Shown one piece after another: positions 47,961 through 57,868 of a stretch of 64,000 bases of DNA. The stretch comes from Urechidicola croceus (lineage in GTDB: Bacteria > Bacteroidota > Bacteroidia > Flavobacteriales > Flavobacteriaceae). The stretch covers positions 62,001 to 126,000 of the forward strand of contig CAJIZG010000005.1 of NCBI GenBank assembly GCA_905181865.1. The letters are read 5' to 3'. A program made the position numbers and the translations under genes. The notes under the pieces were generated by a model. It made no database searches. It was not told where the DNA came from and saw nothing but the letters and a program-made list of their open reading frames with translations. Position 1 is the stretch's first letter; the number at the start of each line of letters is the position of its first letter.

Positions 47961-48986
47961 CTAAATTCGTTTCAGTGTCGCATATTTTGAAGTAGCTGAT
48001 ATCAATTTGTTCGCTACTAAATACTCAGCAATTTGAACCGTGTTTGTCGCAGCACCTTTTCTAAGGTTATCAGCTACAATCCACATATTTAACGTATTTG
48101 GTAAAGATTCATCTCTACGAATACGTCCAACAAAAACGTCATCTTTATTATGAGCATTTATTGGCATAGGATACGTGTTAGTTTCTAAGTCATCTTGAAC
48201 AATAACACCGGGGAAGTCGTTTAATAACTGACGTACATCTGCTAAATCAAAGTCATTTACAAACTCAACATTTACAGACTCAGAGTGCCCTCCTGCCGTT
48301 GGAATGCGCACCGCAGTAGCTGTTACAGCAAAAGAATCGTCACGTAAAATTTTCTTAGGTTCGGTAACCAATTTCATTTCTTCTTTCGTATATCCATTTT
48401 CTAAAAACACATCACAATGAGGTAATGCATTTCTTCCAATAGGATGAGGATAAGCCATTTCGCCTTTAATTCCAGCTTCTTCATTATCCAATTGTTGAAC
48501 CGCTTTTAAGCCGCTACCAGAAACAGACTGGTAGGTAGAAATAATCAAACGTTTCATTTTATATTTTTCATGTAGCGGAGCTAAAGCCATTACCAATTGA
48601 ATTGTTGAACAGTTCGGATTTGCAATGATTTTATCTTCTTTGGTCAATACATCTCCATTAACTTCTGGAACTACTAATTTTTTTGTTGGATTCATTCTCC
48701 AAGCAGAAGAGTTATCAACGACTGTTGTTCCTGCTTCAGCAAATTTAGGCGCCCATTCTAAAGAAGTATCTCCTCCAGCAGAAAACAAAGCAATATCAGC
48801 ATTCATTTTAACAGCATCTTCCAGCGTTACAACTGTGTATTCATTTCCTTTAAAAGATAATTTCTTGCCTGCAGATCTTGCAGAAGCCACAGGAATTAAT
48901 TCAGTTACAGGAAAATTTCTTTCTTCTAACACTTTTAACATCACAGCACCAACCATACCAGTGGCACCAACAACAGCAACTTTCAT
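47961..48986 (-). CDS. asd: Aspartate-semialdehyde dehydrogenase
   Basis: This 341-residue protein has the NADP-binding start VAVVGATGMVGAVML, active-site NPNCSTIQLVMALAP (Cys), YQSVSGSGLKAVQQL and RIPTAGGHSESVNVEF. It reduces beta-aspartyl phosphate to aspartate semialdehyde for lysine, threonine, methionine and diaminopimelate synthesis. It is monocistronic and diverges from trhO. Confidence 0.96.
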   Translation of the reverse strand: MKVAVVGATGMVGAVMLKVLEERNFPVTELIPVASARSAGKKLSFKGNEYTVVTLEDAVKMNADIALFSAGGDTSLEWAPKFAEAGTTVVDNSSAWRMNPTKKLVVPEVNGDVLTKEDKIIANPNCSTIQLVMALAPLHEKYKMKRLIISTYQSVSGSGLKAVQQLDNEEAGIKGEMAYPHPIGRNALPHCDVFLENGYTKEEMKLVTEPKKILRDDSFAVTATAVRIPTAGGHSESVNVEFVNDFDLADVRQLLNDFPGVIVQDDLETNTYPMPINAHNKDDVFVGRIRRDESLPNTLNMWIVADNLRKGAATNTVQIAEYLVANKLISATSKYATLKRI

Positions 48987-49130
48987 ACGTTTTTATTTTA
49001 ATAGATTAAGCTGCAAAGATTAGAAAAAAGGATTGTATAAAAAGGATTTGTATAAATTTTGTCAAAATATTTCATATTGTTAAATAATTAACAAAAGAAG
49101 TGTTAAGCCCTATTTTTCAGAGGTTCATAG

Positions 49131-49160
49131 TTGCTATTCTAACTATATGCTGTACTTTTG
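49131..49160 (+). promoter_or_regulatory. trhO promoter
   Basis: TTG at 49131-49133 and TACTTTTG at 49153-49160 are exactly 19 bases apart, matching the Bacteroidota -33/-7 consensus. The ATG lies 57 bases further on. Confidence 0.65.
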
Positions 49161-49217
49161 CGCAAAAATTATATTCTACGTTTAAGAATATTTATTGTTT
49201 AACTAAATTAGTATAGC

Positions 49218-50249
49218 ATGCAACTGTACAATAAGTTAAGCGCAAAAGAACGCGCTGAATTAATAGACAAAGCGGGAAAAGATCGTTTAACTATTTCTTT
49301 CTATCAATATTATAAGATAGAAAACCCACAATTATTTAGAGATAAATTGTTCCTTGAATGGGATACACTAGAAATTTTAGGTAGAACCTATGTTTCTTAT
49401 GAGGGAATAAACGCCCAAATTTCAGTACCATCGGATAGGATGTTACAACTGAAAGAACAATTAGATGCTATTTCATTTTTGAAAGACATCAGATTGAACG
49501 CAGCTGTGGAGCAAGACAACAAATCTTTTTTAAAGTTAAAGGTGAAGGTTCGGAGTAAAATTGTTGCGGATGGTTTAAATGACGCTAATTTTGATGTTAC
49601 CGACATAGGTGTGCATTTAAATGCAAATGAATTCAATAACATGTTAGAAGATCCAAATACGGTTTGTGTTGATATGCGTAATCACTACGAAAGCGAAATT
49701 GGTCATTTTGCTGGAGCTGTGACTCCAGATGTAGACACTTTTAGAGATTCATTAGATATTATTGAAGAAGATTTAAAAAATCATAAAGAGGATAAGAATT
49801 TATTGATGTATTGTACGGGTGGAATTCGTTGTGAAAAAGCGAGTGCATATTATAAGCATAAGGGGTTTAAAAATATATTTCAGTTGGAAGGCGGCATTAT
49901 TAATTATATACGTCAGGTTGAAAATCAAGAATTGGAAAATAAGTTTAAAGGAAAGAATTTCGTTTTTGACCATCGTCGTGCTGAGCGAATTTCTGATGAT
50001 GTAGTTTCTAAGTGTCATCAATGTGGCGATTCTTGTGATATTCATGTAAATTGTGATAATGAGGCATGCCATCTATTGTTTATTCAATGTACTTCTTGTT
50101 CAGAAAAAATGAATATTTGCTGTTCCGATAAATGTAAAGAGGTTGCAGCACTTCCGTTTGAAGAGCAAAAAGCGTTGAGAAAAGGGAAAGGGAATAGTAA
50201 TAAAGTTTTCAAAAAGGGGCGATCAGAAGTTTTAAAATTTAAAAACTGA
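49218..50249 (+). CDS. trhO: Oxygen-dependent tRNA uridine(34) hydroxylase TrhO (YceA-type rhodanese)
   Basis: This 343-residue protein has an N-terminal acylphosphatase-like domain (FYQYYKIENPQLFRDKLF, GINAQISVP). The rhodanese domain has DMRNHYESEIGHFAGA and LLMYCTGGIRCEKASAYYKH, with the catalytic Cys near residue 199. A C-terminal Cys-rich zinc-binding region (CHQCGDSC, CNEACH-like, CTSCSEKMNICC) follows. TrhO makes 5-hydroxyuridine at tRNA position 34 using O2. The wreck of a U32 peptidase gene follows directly. Confidence 0.94.
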   Translation: MQLYNKLSAKERAELIDKAGKDRLTISFYQYYKIENPQLFRDKLFLEWDTLEILGRTYVSYEGINAQISVPSDRMLQLKEQLDAISFLKDIRLNAAVEQDNKSFLKLKVKVRSKIVADGLNDANFDVTDIGVHLNANEFNNMLEDPNTVCVDMRNHYESEIGHFAGAVTPDVDTFRDSLDIIEEDLKNHKEDKNLLMYCTGGIRCEKASAYYKHKGFKNIFQLEGGIINYIRQVENQELENKFKGKNFVFDHRRAERISDDVVSKCHQCGDSCDIHVNCDNEACHLLFIQCTSCSEKMNICCSDKCKEVAALPFEEQKALRKGKGNSNKVFKKGRSEVLKFKN

Positions 50250-50254
50250 AAGGA

Positions 50255-50730
50255 TGTAGGAACTCTGAATCACTGCAAGCAGTTTTCCATAACGGAGCAG
50301 ATTCGGTTTATTTTGAAGTTGAACTATTAAATGTGCACGCTAGAGCCACGGTTAATTATACTTTGGCGATTTACATGGAATTGCTGAAGGATGTAAAGCC
50401 AAGAATGTTCGAACTTATTTGGTATTGAAGGCTATTATTTATTAATCGTTAAAACCTGAATTCAAAAGGAATAGATGCAGGTATTTCCGCTGATATTGTG
50501 AAGGACCAAGCAGTAATTACACCTTTAAAAGGTATTGGATTGGAAGTGTATATTTCTACTCAAGGATAGATTATGAATAGTACAGCTCTCTAGTGTTACG
50601 CTATGTTTGCCGATACAGTGGTTTTGAATAAAGTGCTGAGTTTACCTCAGGGAATCTGTATAAGATCGTCGAAATTAGAGCGGAGACTTAATGGTTGTAA
50701 TTTTTGCGTCTAATTGGCTCTAGGTCAGTT
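50255..50730 (+). pseudogene. Heavily decayed U32 peptidase gene, probably trhP
   Basis: Scattered frames match the N-terminal half of U32/YegQ-type proteins in the right order: NSESLQAVFHNGADSVYF, then ARATVNYTLA, IAEGCKAKNVRTYLVLKAII, AGISADIVKDQAVIT, IGLEVYISTQ and CYAMFADTVVLNKVLSLPQ. They lie in different frames with many stops. In E. coli TrhP is the prephenate-dependent partner of TrhO in making tRNA 5-hydroxyuridine. The remnant begins six bases after the trhO stop. The Cys-rich Fe-S part and C-terminus are not visible. Confidence 0.75.
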
Positions 50731-51015
50731 TGAGATATTAAAAAAATAGGGGAAGTCGATCATGCTTCACTTATAGAAAAGAAAGAACTTTTTACGTTTA
50801 AATGTTTCCATGAAGCAATTATTAATGATAGCCAGAAGGTAAAAGCTGCCTGTTTGGTTAAAATTATAGATGTAAAAGAGATTTAATTTTCAATACCAAA
50901 AATTATTCTTAAACTCATTTTCTTTTTCCATACCTTTACACATTAGTGATAAAACGAGTATGAATCCTATAACACCTTTTAATATAAATTATTAGGCGTT
51001 TCAAAATATATATTT
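50731..51015. other. Degenerate stretch between the U32 remnant and the RicT-like gene
   Basis: A plus-strand piece at about 50753-50886 encodes EVDHASLIEKKELFTFKCFH and ends DVKEI before a stop. It has coding-like composition but no usable start. I cannot assign it; it may be a further piece of the lost trhP locus or of a neighbour. The last 130 bases are AT-rich and probably hold the next promoter. Confidence 0.4.
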
Positions 51016-52389
51016 ATGAGCTGTACTAGTTGCTCTACAGACTCTAGTGGTGTTCCAAACGGATGCAAAAGCAATGGAAATTGCGCTACAGGGAGTTGTG
51101 ATAAATTAACCGTCTTCGATTGGCTTTCAAATATGTCGCTTCCAAGCGGACAAGCACCTTTCAATATTGTAGAGGTTCGTTTTAAAAACGGACGTAAGCA
51201 TTTTTTTAAGAATGAGAGTTTGCAATTGTGCATGGGAGAGGTCGTAACTGTAGAAGGTTCGCCAGGTCATGATGTTGGAACTGTTTCTCTTACTGGGGAA
51301 CTGGTTCGAATTCAAATGAAGAAGAAAGGGGTTAAGATTGATAGTGAGGAAGTAAAAAAAATCTACAGAAAAGCTTCACAAAGAGATGTTGATATTTGGG
51401 AAAAAGCACGAAATAAAGAAACGGAGACTCAACGACGAGGAAGAGAAATCTTAGGTCGTTTAGGGCTAAAGATGAAATTATCTGATGTAGAATACCAAGG
51501 GGATGGTAATAAGGCAACTTTTTATTATACTGCAGAAGATCGAGTAGACTTTAGACAACTAATTCGAGATTTGGCGAGTGCTTTTAGTATTCGTGTGGAG
51601 ATGAAACAAGTTGGATTACGCCAAGAGGCCGCCAGATTGGGAGGTATTGGATCCTGTGGAAGAGAACTGTGTTGCTCTACTTGGTTGACTGACTTTAGAA
51701 AAGTGAATACGGCTTCTGCACGTTATCAGCAATTATCTTTAAATCCACAAAAACTTTCTGGACAATGTGGTAAGTTAAAATGCTGTCTGAATTATGAATT
51801 GGACACCTATATGGATGCTTTGAATAAGTTTCCAAAACAAGAAACGGTGTTGAAAACAGAAAAAGGGGATGCCGTTTTTGTGAAGATGGATATTTTCAAG
51901 GAAGAATTTTGGTATACCTATAAGGGAGATTCTTTTAAGTGGTATAAACTGGATTTGGAGCAATTGAATGAAATTATTGATGCCAATAAAGGCGGAGAAG
52001 TAATTTCTTCATTAGAGGATTATGAACTAGAGTTAGAACCTGAAAAGAAAGTAAATTTTGAAGATGCTGTAGGAGAAGATAGTTTGACTCGATTCGATCA
52101 ACCGAAGCAAAATAAACGAAGAAGAAACAAAAAAAGAAAACCTTCAAATTCAAGCAATCAGCAGAAGAAAAATCCAAATCAGCAGAATCAGCAAAGTCAA
52201 GGGCCTCCTAAGAAGAAAGGAACATACCCTCAAGGGAATCAGCAAAAACAAGGTGATGGAAATAAGTCAAAACCTCAAGGTAATACGCAAGGGCAAGATT
52301 CTAATTCGAAACCGAATCCAAAAAATAACAGAAATAGAAAACCCCGACCAAAACAAAACCCAACTAAGAGTAATCAAAAAGATGCGTAG
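51016..52389 (+). CDS. PSP1-domain protein, RicT/YaaT-like
   Basis: This 457-residue protein starts with a Cys-rich segment (SCTSCSTD, CKSNGNCATGSC). The PSP1 core contains VEVRFKNGRKHFF, DRVDFRQLIRDLASAF, IGSCGRELCCSTWL and LSGQCGKLKCCLNYE, the RicT/YaaT Cys motifs. About 90 low-complexity residues follow (N/Q/K/P-rich). In Bacillus RicT forms an Fe-S complex linked to RNase Y. The function here is inferred. The 3' end overlaps gldH by eight bases. Confidence 0.85.
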   Translation: MSCTSCSTDSSGVPNGCKSNGNCATGSCDKLTVFDWLSNMSLPSGQAPFNIVEVRFKNGRKHFFKNESLQLCMGEVVTVEGSPGHDVGTVSLTGELVRIQMKKKGVKIDSEEVKKIYRKASQRDVDIWEKARNKETETQRRGREILGRLGLKMKLSDVEYQGDGNKATFYYTAEDRVDFRQLIRDLASAFSIRVEMKQVGLRQEAARLGGIGSCGRELCCSTWLTDFRKVNTASARYQQLSLNPQKLSGQCGKLKCCLNYELDTYMDALNKFPKQETVLKTEKGDAVFVKMDIFKEEFWYTYKGDSFKWYKLDLEQLNEIIDANKGGEVISSLEDYELELEPEKKVNFEDAVGEDSLTRFDQPKQNKRRRNKKRKPSNSSNQQKKNPNQQNQQSQGPPKKKGTYPQGNQQKQGDGNKSKPQGNTQGQDSNSKPNPKNNRNRKPRPKQNPTKSNQKDA

Positions 52390-52867
52390 CCGTTATTTGG
52401 TAATAATTCTTTTTATTGGATTCGTTTCTTGCGATTCAAAAAGCGTTTTTGATGAATACAAATCTTTCGATAATAGTATTTGGTTAAGAGATGATATGCT
52501 TGAATTCCAGGTTGAAGTTGAAGATACAATTTCAAAGAATAATTTGTTTTTGAATCTCAGAAATAACAGAGATTATGAATTTAGTAATCTATTTATAATC
52601 GCTCAAATAAATTTCCCCGATGGATTTAGGGTCATTGATACCTTAGAATATGAAATGACCGATAAAGAAGGTAGATTTTTAGGTGTTGGTTATACAGACA
52701 TCAAACAAAATAAATTGTTTTATAAAGAGAATGTTCGATTTAATCAAAAAGGACAGTATTCCATAAAAGTTGAACAAGCAATGCGTAAAATCGGCAATAT
52801 TCAAGCACTCGATTCGTTAAGAGGTGTTACAGACCTAGGCTTTAGAATTGAATCGATAACCCCGTAA
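52382..52867 (+). CDS. gldH: Gliding motility lipoprotein GldH
   Basis: This 161-residue lipoprotein has the signal MRSRYLVIILFIGFVSC and then SVFDEYKSFDNSIWLRDDML. The middle FSNLFIIAQINFPDG and the tail GVTDLGFRIE match GldH. GldH is required for gliding motility in Flavobacterium, probably in the type IX secretion envelope machinery. It starts inside the ricT-like gene, with the ATG eight bases before that stop, so translation is coupled. The PBP gene follows after 13 bases. Confidence 0.9.
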   Translation: MRSRYLVIILFIGFVSCDSKSVFDEYKSFDNSIWLRDDMLEFQVEVEDTISKNNLFLNLRNNRDYEFSNLFIIAQINFPDGFRVIDTLEYEMTDKEGRFLGVGYTDIKQNKLFYKENVRFNQKGQYSIKVEQAMRKIGNIQALDSLRGVTDLGFRIESITP

Positions 52868-52880
52868 TTTTTATTTTAAA

Positions 52881-55208
52881 ATGGCGAAAAATAAATCAGT
52901 TAAAACTACAGGAATTTCAAAATATTTAAAATGGTTTTGGGGACTTTTTATTGGGGGAATTATACTAGCAATACTTCCATTTTATTTTGCATCTTTAGGT
53001 GTTTTGGGTTATATGCCAACCTTTGAGGATCTAGAAAATCCTGAGAAAGATTTGGCTTCGGAGGTAATTTCTATCGATGGCAAAACATTGGGTAAATATG
53101 CTGTTGAAAATAGAACTCCAGTAAAATTTAAGGAAATTCCGGAAAATTTGGTGAATGCTCTTGTTGCTACAGAGGACGAAAGATTTTTTCAGCATTCGGG
53201 AATTGATTATAAATCTACTACAAGAGCCATTTTAAAATTGGGTAAAGGTGGAGGAGGCAGTACTTTGACTCAGCAGTTGGCAAAACAATTATTTCATGGA
53301 GAAGGATCAACTAATTTTGTGAGCCGTATTTTTCAAAAGGTTAAAGAATATGTGATTTCTGCTAGACTGGAACGGCAATATACCAAGAAGGAGATTATTA
53401 CCATGTATTTAAATCAGTACGATTTTTTAAATCTCGCTGTAGGTATTCGATCTGCTACTAGAATATATTTTGGAAAAGAACCGCCAGAATTGGATCAAGA
53501 GGAATCGGCAATGCTTGTTGGGATGTTAAAAAATTCTTCCTATTTTAATCCATTGCGAAGACCAGAAATTGTTTTAAATCGACGTAATGTAGTTTTAAAA
53601 CAAATGGAGAAAAATGAGTTTATTACTTCAGAAGTTAAGGATTCATTGCAGCGATTAGATTTAGGAATTAATTATTCTCCAGAAACGCATATAGATGGTT
53701 ATGCAACGTATTTTCGAGAGTACTTGAGAGATTATATGAAAAAATGGATTAGAAAAAATCCAAAACCAAATGGTGATAATTATAATTTGGGTAGAGATGG
53801 ATTAAAAATTTATGTAACCATTGACGCTAGAATGCAGAAACATGCTGAGGATGCTTCAAAAGAACACATGTCTAATTTACAAAGGATCTTTTTTAAAGAG
53901 CATAAAAAGAATAAAACGGCACCATTTTATGATGTTGACTTGGAAGATAGAGAGCGTATTATGCTTCAATCTATGAAACGTTCTACCCGATGGAAACGTT
54001 TAAAGTTACAAGGGAAAACAGAGAAAGAAACTAGAGCTACGTTTAGAGAAGAAACAGAAATGCGTGTATTCTCTTGGAAGGGTGATATTGATACTTTGAT
54101 GACTCCTTATGATTCCATTTTGTATTACAAGCATTTCTTACGATCTGGATTAATGTCTATTGAACCTCAAACGGGACATGTTAAAGCATGGGTTGGTGGA
54201 ATAAATTATAAGCACTTTAAATATGATGCTGTAAAACAGCAAAAAAGGCAAGTGGGTTCAACATTTAAACCCTTTGTATATGCAACTGCAATTAATCAAT
54301 TGAAATACTCGCCATGTGATAGTTTTCCAAATATACCGTATACAATTCCTAAGGCTAAATATGGCGCAGAGAAAGACTGGACACCAAAAAATTCGGGTCA
54401 TGGTAGGCCAGATGCCTATGGTGGAATGATGACTCTAAAGGATGCATTAGCAAAATCTGTAAATGTAATAACGGCAAGGATAATAGATGATGTACATCCA
54501 AAGAATGTAGTTCGGTTTGCGCATGCTTTAGGTATTGAAAGTGATATTCCAGAAGTACCAGCAATTGCTTTGGGCACGGTAGATTTAAGTTTGTTTGAAA
54601 TGGTAGGAGCCTACTCTACTTTTGCTAATAAAGGATTGCGCGTTGGACAAATGATGGTCTTAAGGATTGAAGATAAGAATGGGACTATTTTAGAACAATT
54701 TACACCTGAAACAAAGGAGGTTTTAAGTGAGGAGTCGGCCTATGTAATTTTGAATTTATTGGAAGGAGTAACTAGATCAGGGTCTGGACAAAGGTTAAGA
54801 GGGAATTGGGCTAGATATCCTGACAATATTGCAACGGGTTACCCGTATGATTTTAAAAACCCGATAGCAGGTAAAACAGGAACTACACAAAATCAATCTG
54901 ATGGATGGTTTATGGGAATGGTACCCAATTTAGTTACAGGTATTTGGGTAGGTGCAGAAGAAAGAGCCGTTCACTTTAAGAGTATTACTCAAGGTCAAGG
55001 AGCCTCAATGGCTCTACCTATTTGGGCTCTTTATTATAAGAAGTTATATGCAGATGAATCATTAAACGTGAGCGCAGGTGAGTTTGAAAAACCGGAGTTT
55101 CTTTCCATTAGAATAAATTGTTCTGATGAACCTGAAGAAGGGGAAAACGGAGAAGAAGAAATTTTAGCCCCTGTAGAGATTATAAAAGATGAAATTCCAG
55201 AATTTTAA
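52881..55208 (+). CDS. Class A penicillin-binding protein (PBP1A-type)
   Basis: This 775-residue protein has an N-terminal membrane anchor (residues 15-38) and a glycosyltransferase 51 domain with EDERFFQHSGIDYKSTTRA and GGSTLTQQLAKQLF. The transpeptidase domain has GSTFKPFVY (active Ser), SVN and KTGTT. It polymerises and cross-links peptidoglycan in the periplasm. A Glu-rich tail (EPEEGENGEEEI) ends the protein. It is in one unit with the RicT-like gene and gldH. Confidence 0.94.
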   Translation: MAKNKSVKTTGISKYLKWFWGLFIGGIILAILPFYFASLGVLGYMPTFEDLENPEKDLASEVISIDGKTLGKYAVENRTPVKFKEIPENLVNALVATEDERFFQHSGIDYKSTTRAILKLGKGGGGSTLTQQLAKQLFHGEGSTNFVSRIFQKVKEYVISARLERQYTKKEIITMYLNQYDFLNLAVGIRSATRIYFGKEPPELDQEESAMLVGMLKNSSYFNPLRRPEIVLNRRNVVLKQMEKNEFITSEVKDSLQRLDLGINYSPETHIDGYATYFREYLRDYMKKWIRKNPKPNGDNYNLGRDGLKIYVTIDARMQKHAEDASKEHMSNLQRIFFKEHKKNKTAPFYDVDLEDRERIMLQSMKRSTRWKRLKLQGKTEKETRATFREETEMRVFSWKGDIDTLMTPYDSILYYKHFLRSGLMSIEPQTGHVKAWVGGINYKHFKYDAVKQQKRQVGSTFKPFVYATAINQLKYSPCDSFPNIPYTIPKAKYGAEKDWTPKNSGHGRPDAYGGMMTLKDALAKSVNVITARIIDDVHPKNVVRFAHALGIESDIPEVPAIALGTVDLSLFEMVGAYSTFANKGLRVGQMMVLRIEDKNGTILEQFTPETKEVLSEESAYVILNLLEGVTRSGSGQRLRGNWARYPDNIATGYPYDFKNPIAGKTGTTQNQSDGWFMGMVPNLVTGIWVGAEERAVHFKSITQGQGASMALPIWALYYKKLYADESLNVSAGEFEKPEFLSIRINCSDEPEEGENGEEEILAPVEIIKDEIPEF

Positions 55209-55210
55209 TC

Positions 55211-57022
55211 ATGTTACAGGAACCGACCTGGATACCAAGCAAACAAACAATAGCAAACAGTAATATTTATAAAATGATGCAAAAGCATCGTTTTACTTCC
55301 TATGTAGATTTTTGGAATTGGAGCGTTCGTGAGAAAGCGCTGTTTTGGAGTGAAACAGTTGAGAATTTGGATATTCATTTTTCAAAAAAGTTCACGAAGA
55401 TAGTTGATGTTTCAAATGGAGTAGAAACTGCGAAATGGATGTTTGGTGCAAGGATGAACATTGTCGATTCTTGTTTTCAAAATGAGGATGATGCCATTGT
55501 ATTAAAATTTAAGACGGATTCTGGAGTCATTCAAAATGTCTCTCAAAAGAAATTAGCTTCTTTAGTAAATAACGTAGCAAATAGTTTTAATAGAATTGAT
55601 ATTGTTGCGGGAGATACCATTGCTATTGATATGCCGATGACTATGGAAGCCGTTTCCATTTATTTAGGTGCAATAAAAGCAGGAATTAAAGTTGCCACGA
55701 TCGCTGATAGTTTTACTTCTAATGAAATTACTGTCCGATTAAAAATCACAGAAGTTACGGTCGTTTTTACGCAAGATCGAATCAGTCGCATGGGAAAATA
55801 TTTACCATTGTATGACAAAGTAGTAGAAGCAGGCGCGAAAAAAATTGTGGTAATTTCTACGCAAGATGATTTAATTTCTTTGCGTCATGGCGATGTGCTT
55901 TGGAATAATTTTTTATCCAGTAATGAAGATTTTGAATCCGTAAAACAGGATCCGCAAGAAACGATAACGATATTGTTTTCTTCCGGAACTACGGGAGAAC
56001 CAAAGGCAATTCCTTGGAATCATACAACTCCTATCAAAGGGGCTTCAGACGGTCATTATCATCACGATATTCACCGAAATGACGTGGTGTGTTGGCCAAC
56101 AAGTTTGGGTTGGATGATGGGGCCTTGGTTAGTGTTTTCGACTTTAATTAATAAGGCTTGTATCGCATTGTATTATGATGCCCCTTTAACGAAAGGATTT
56201 GGTGAATTTGTTGAAAATGTAGGGGTAACCATGTTAGGTGTAGTACCAAGTATTGTAAAATATTGGAAAAACACAAGTTGTATGGAATCGTTGGATTGGA
56301 GTTCGATTAAATGTTTTAGTTCTACAGGAGAAGTATCAAATCCAGCAGAGATGGTGTATTTAATGAATTTGGCTGGTAATAAACCTGTCATTGAGTATTG
56401 CGGAGGCACCGAAATTGGAGGGGGTTATGTCGCAAGTACTTTGGTACAACCAAATATTGCTGCTACTTTTTCTACCCAAACTTTGGGAGGAGAATTTGTT
56501 TTGTTGGATGAAGATGGAAAAAAATCAGCGAAAGGAGAACTTTTTTTAATACCACCTATTATGGGCTTGTCCACAACTTTGCTTTATGGAGATCATTTAG
56601 AAGTTTACTATAAGAATACACCTGAATACTCAACAAAACTGAGAAGACATGGGGACGAATTAATTCATCTTGAAAAGGGATACTATCGAATGCTTGGTCG
56701 TATTGATGATGCAATGAATTTAGGAGGAATTAAAGTGAGCGCCACACAAATAGAGATGGTGGTTAACAAGCTATCATTTGTTCAAGAATCCGCTGCCGTT
56801 GCTGTTTCTCCAAAAAACGGAGGGCCTAGCAAATTAGTTATTTTTTATGTTGGAATGCAAAATGAACTGGATGATTCTGAACGTTTACAATGCGTAAAAA
56901 AACAGGTAATAAAAATGTTAAACCCTCTTTTTAAAGTCAGTGAATTGGTTAAAATTAATACCTTGCCACGCACTGCATCTAACAAGGTAATGAGGCGTAA
57001 ATTAAGAGAAAGCCAGAAATAA
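55211..57022 (+). CDS. AMP-forming acyl-CoA ligase (acetoacetyl-CoA synthetase-like)
   Basis: This 603-residue ANL enzyme has the P-loop ILFSSGTTGEPKAIPW, EYCGGTEIGGGYV and LEKGYYRMLGRIDDAMNLGG, with the C-terminal Lys in ASNKVMRRKLRE. The N-terminal FWNWSVREKALFWSETVENL resembles the acetyl-/acetoacetyl-CoA synthetase cap. It activates a carboxylic acid with ATP and CoA; which acid cannot be read reliably. The gene starts two bases after the PBP stop. Confidence 0.88.
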   Translation: MLQEPTWIPSKQTIANSNIYKMMQKHRFTSYVDFWNWSVREKALFWSETVENLDIHFSKKFTKIVDVSNGVETAKWMFGARMNIVDSCFQNEDDAIVLKFKTDSGVIQNVSQKKLASLVNNVANSFNRIDIVAGDTIAIDMPMTMEAVSIYLGAIKAGIKVATIADSFTSNEITVRLKITEVTVVFTQDRISRMGKYLPLYDKVVEAGAKKIVVISTQDDLISLRHGDVLWNNFLSSNEDFESVKQDPQETITILFSSGTTGEPKAIPWNHTTPIKGASDGHYHHDIHRNDVVCWPTSLGWMMGPWLVFSTLINKACIALYYDAPLTKGFGEFVENVGVTMLGVVPSIVKYWKNTSCMESLDWSSIKCFSSTGEVSNPAEMVYLMNLAGNKPVIEYCGGTEIGGGYVASTLVQPNIAATFSTQTLGGEFVLLDEDGKKSAKGELFLIPPIMGLSTTLLYGDHLEVYYKNTPEYSTKLRRHGDELIHLEKGYYRMLGRIDDAMNLGGIKVSATQIEMVVNKLSFVQESAAVAVSPKNGGPSKLVIFYVGMQNELDDSERLQCVKKQVIKMLNPLFKVSELVKINTLPRTASNKVMRRKLRESQK

Positions 57023-57108
57023 ATATAGATGAAACGAGCAGGTTCAAAATTTTATCTATCAAAGAATGGTTAATTGTATCTGATCGTTAAAAACAATAAA
57101 TATAAAGA

Positions 57109-57867
57109 ATGAAAATATTATCATATAATGTAAACGGAATAAGAGCCGCTTTAAAGAAGGGGTTTATTGATTGGTTAAAAGCAGCAAATCCAGATGTGAT
57201 TTGTTTACAAGAAACCAAAGCACATAAAGAGCAATTAGATTTAACCTTATTTGAAGAGGCAGGATACAGATATCATTATTGGTTTTCAGCACAGAAAAAG
57301 GGTTATAGTAGTGTGGCCATTTTGTGTAAAACGGAACCCAATCACGTTGAATATGGCACGGCAATAGAAACCATGGACTTTGAAGGAAGAAATCTTCGCG
57401 TAGACTATGATGATTATTCTATTATGAGTTTGTATTTACCTTCTGGAACAAACGATGCTCGTTTGGATTTTAAGTTAAATTATATGGATGAATTTCAGGA
57501 GTATGTAAATGACCTAAAAAAGACGATTCCCAATTTAGTTATTTGTGGAGATTATAATATTTGTCATGAAGATATAGATATTCACAATTCCAAAATGAAA
57601 GGCGTTTCTGGGTTTTTACCGGCAGAGCGCTCGTGGATTGGTAGTTTTATTGAAAGTGGATTTATAGATAGCTTTCGTTCTTTAAATAAAGAACCAGATA
57701 ATTACAGTTGGTGGAGTTATAGAGCGAATGCACGAAACAATAATAAAGGGTGGAGAATTGACTATTGTATGGTGAGTGAACCGCTGAAGGATACATTAAA
57801 AAGAGCCTTTATTTTGCCAGAAGCAAAACATTCTGACCATTGCCCAATTGGCGTAGAAATAACATAG
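57109..57867 (+). CDS. xth: Exodeoxyribonuclease III
   Basis: This 252-residue AP endonuclease of the exonuclease III family has SYNVNGIRAALKKG, VICLQETKAH (Glu metal ligand), VICGDYNICHEDIDIHN, WSYRANARNNNKGWRIDY and the catalytic AKHSDHCPIG. It cleaves abasic sites and removes 3' blocks in base-excision repair. The lytic transglycosylase gene starts two bases after its stop. Confidence 0.95.
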   Translation: MKILSYNVNGIRAALKKGFIDWLKAANPDVICLQETKAHKEQLDLTLFEEAGYRYHYWFSAQKKGYSSVAILCKTEPNHVEYGTAIETMDFEGRNLRVDYDDYSIMSLYLPSGTNDARLDFKLNYMDEFQEYVNDLKKTIPNLVICGDYNICHEDIDIHNSKMKGVSGFLPAERSWIGSFIESGFIDSFRSLNKEPDNYSWWSYRANARNNNKGWRIDYCMVSEPLKDTLKRAFILPEAKHSDHCPIGVEIT

Positions 57868-57868
57868 G

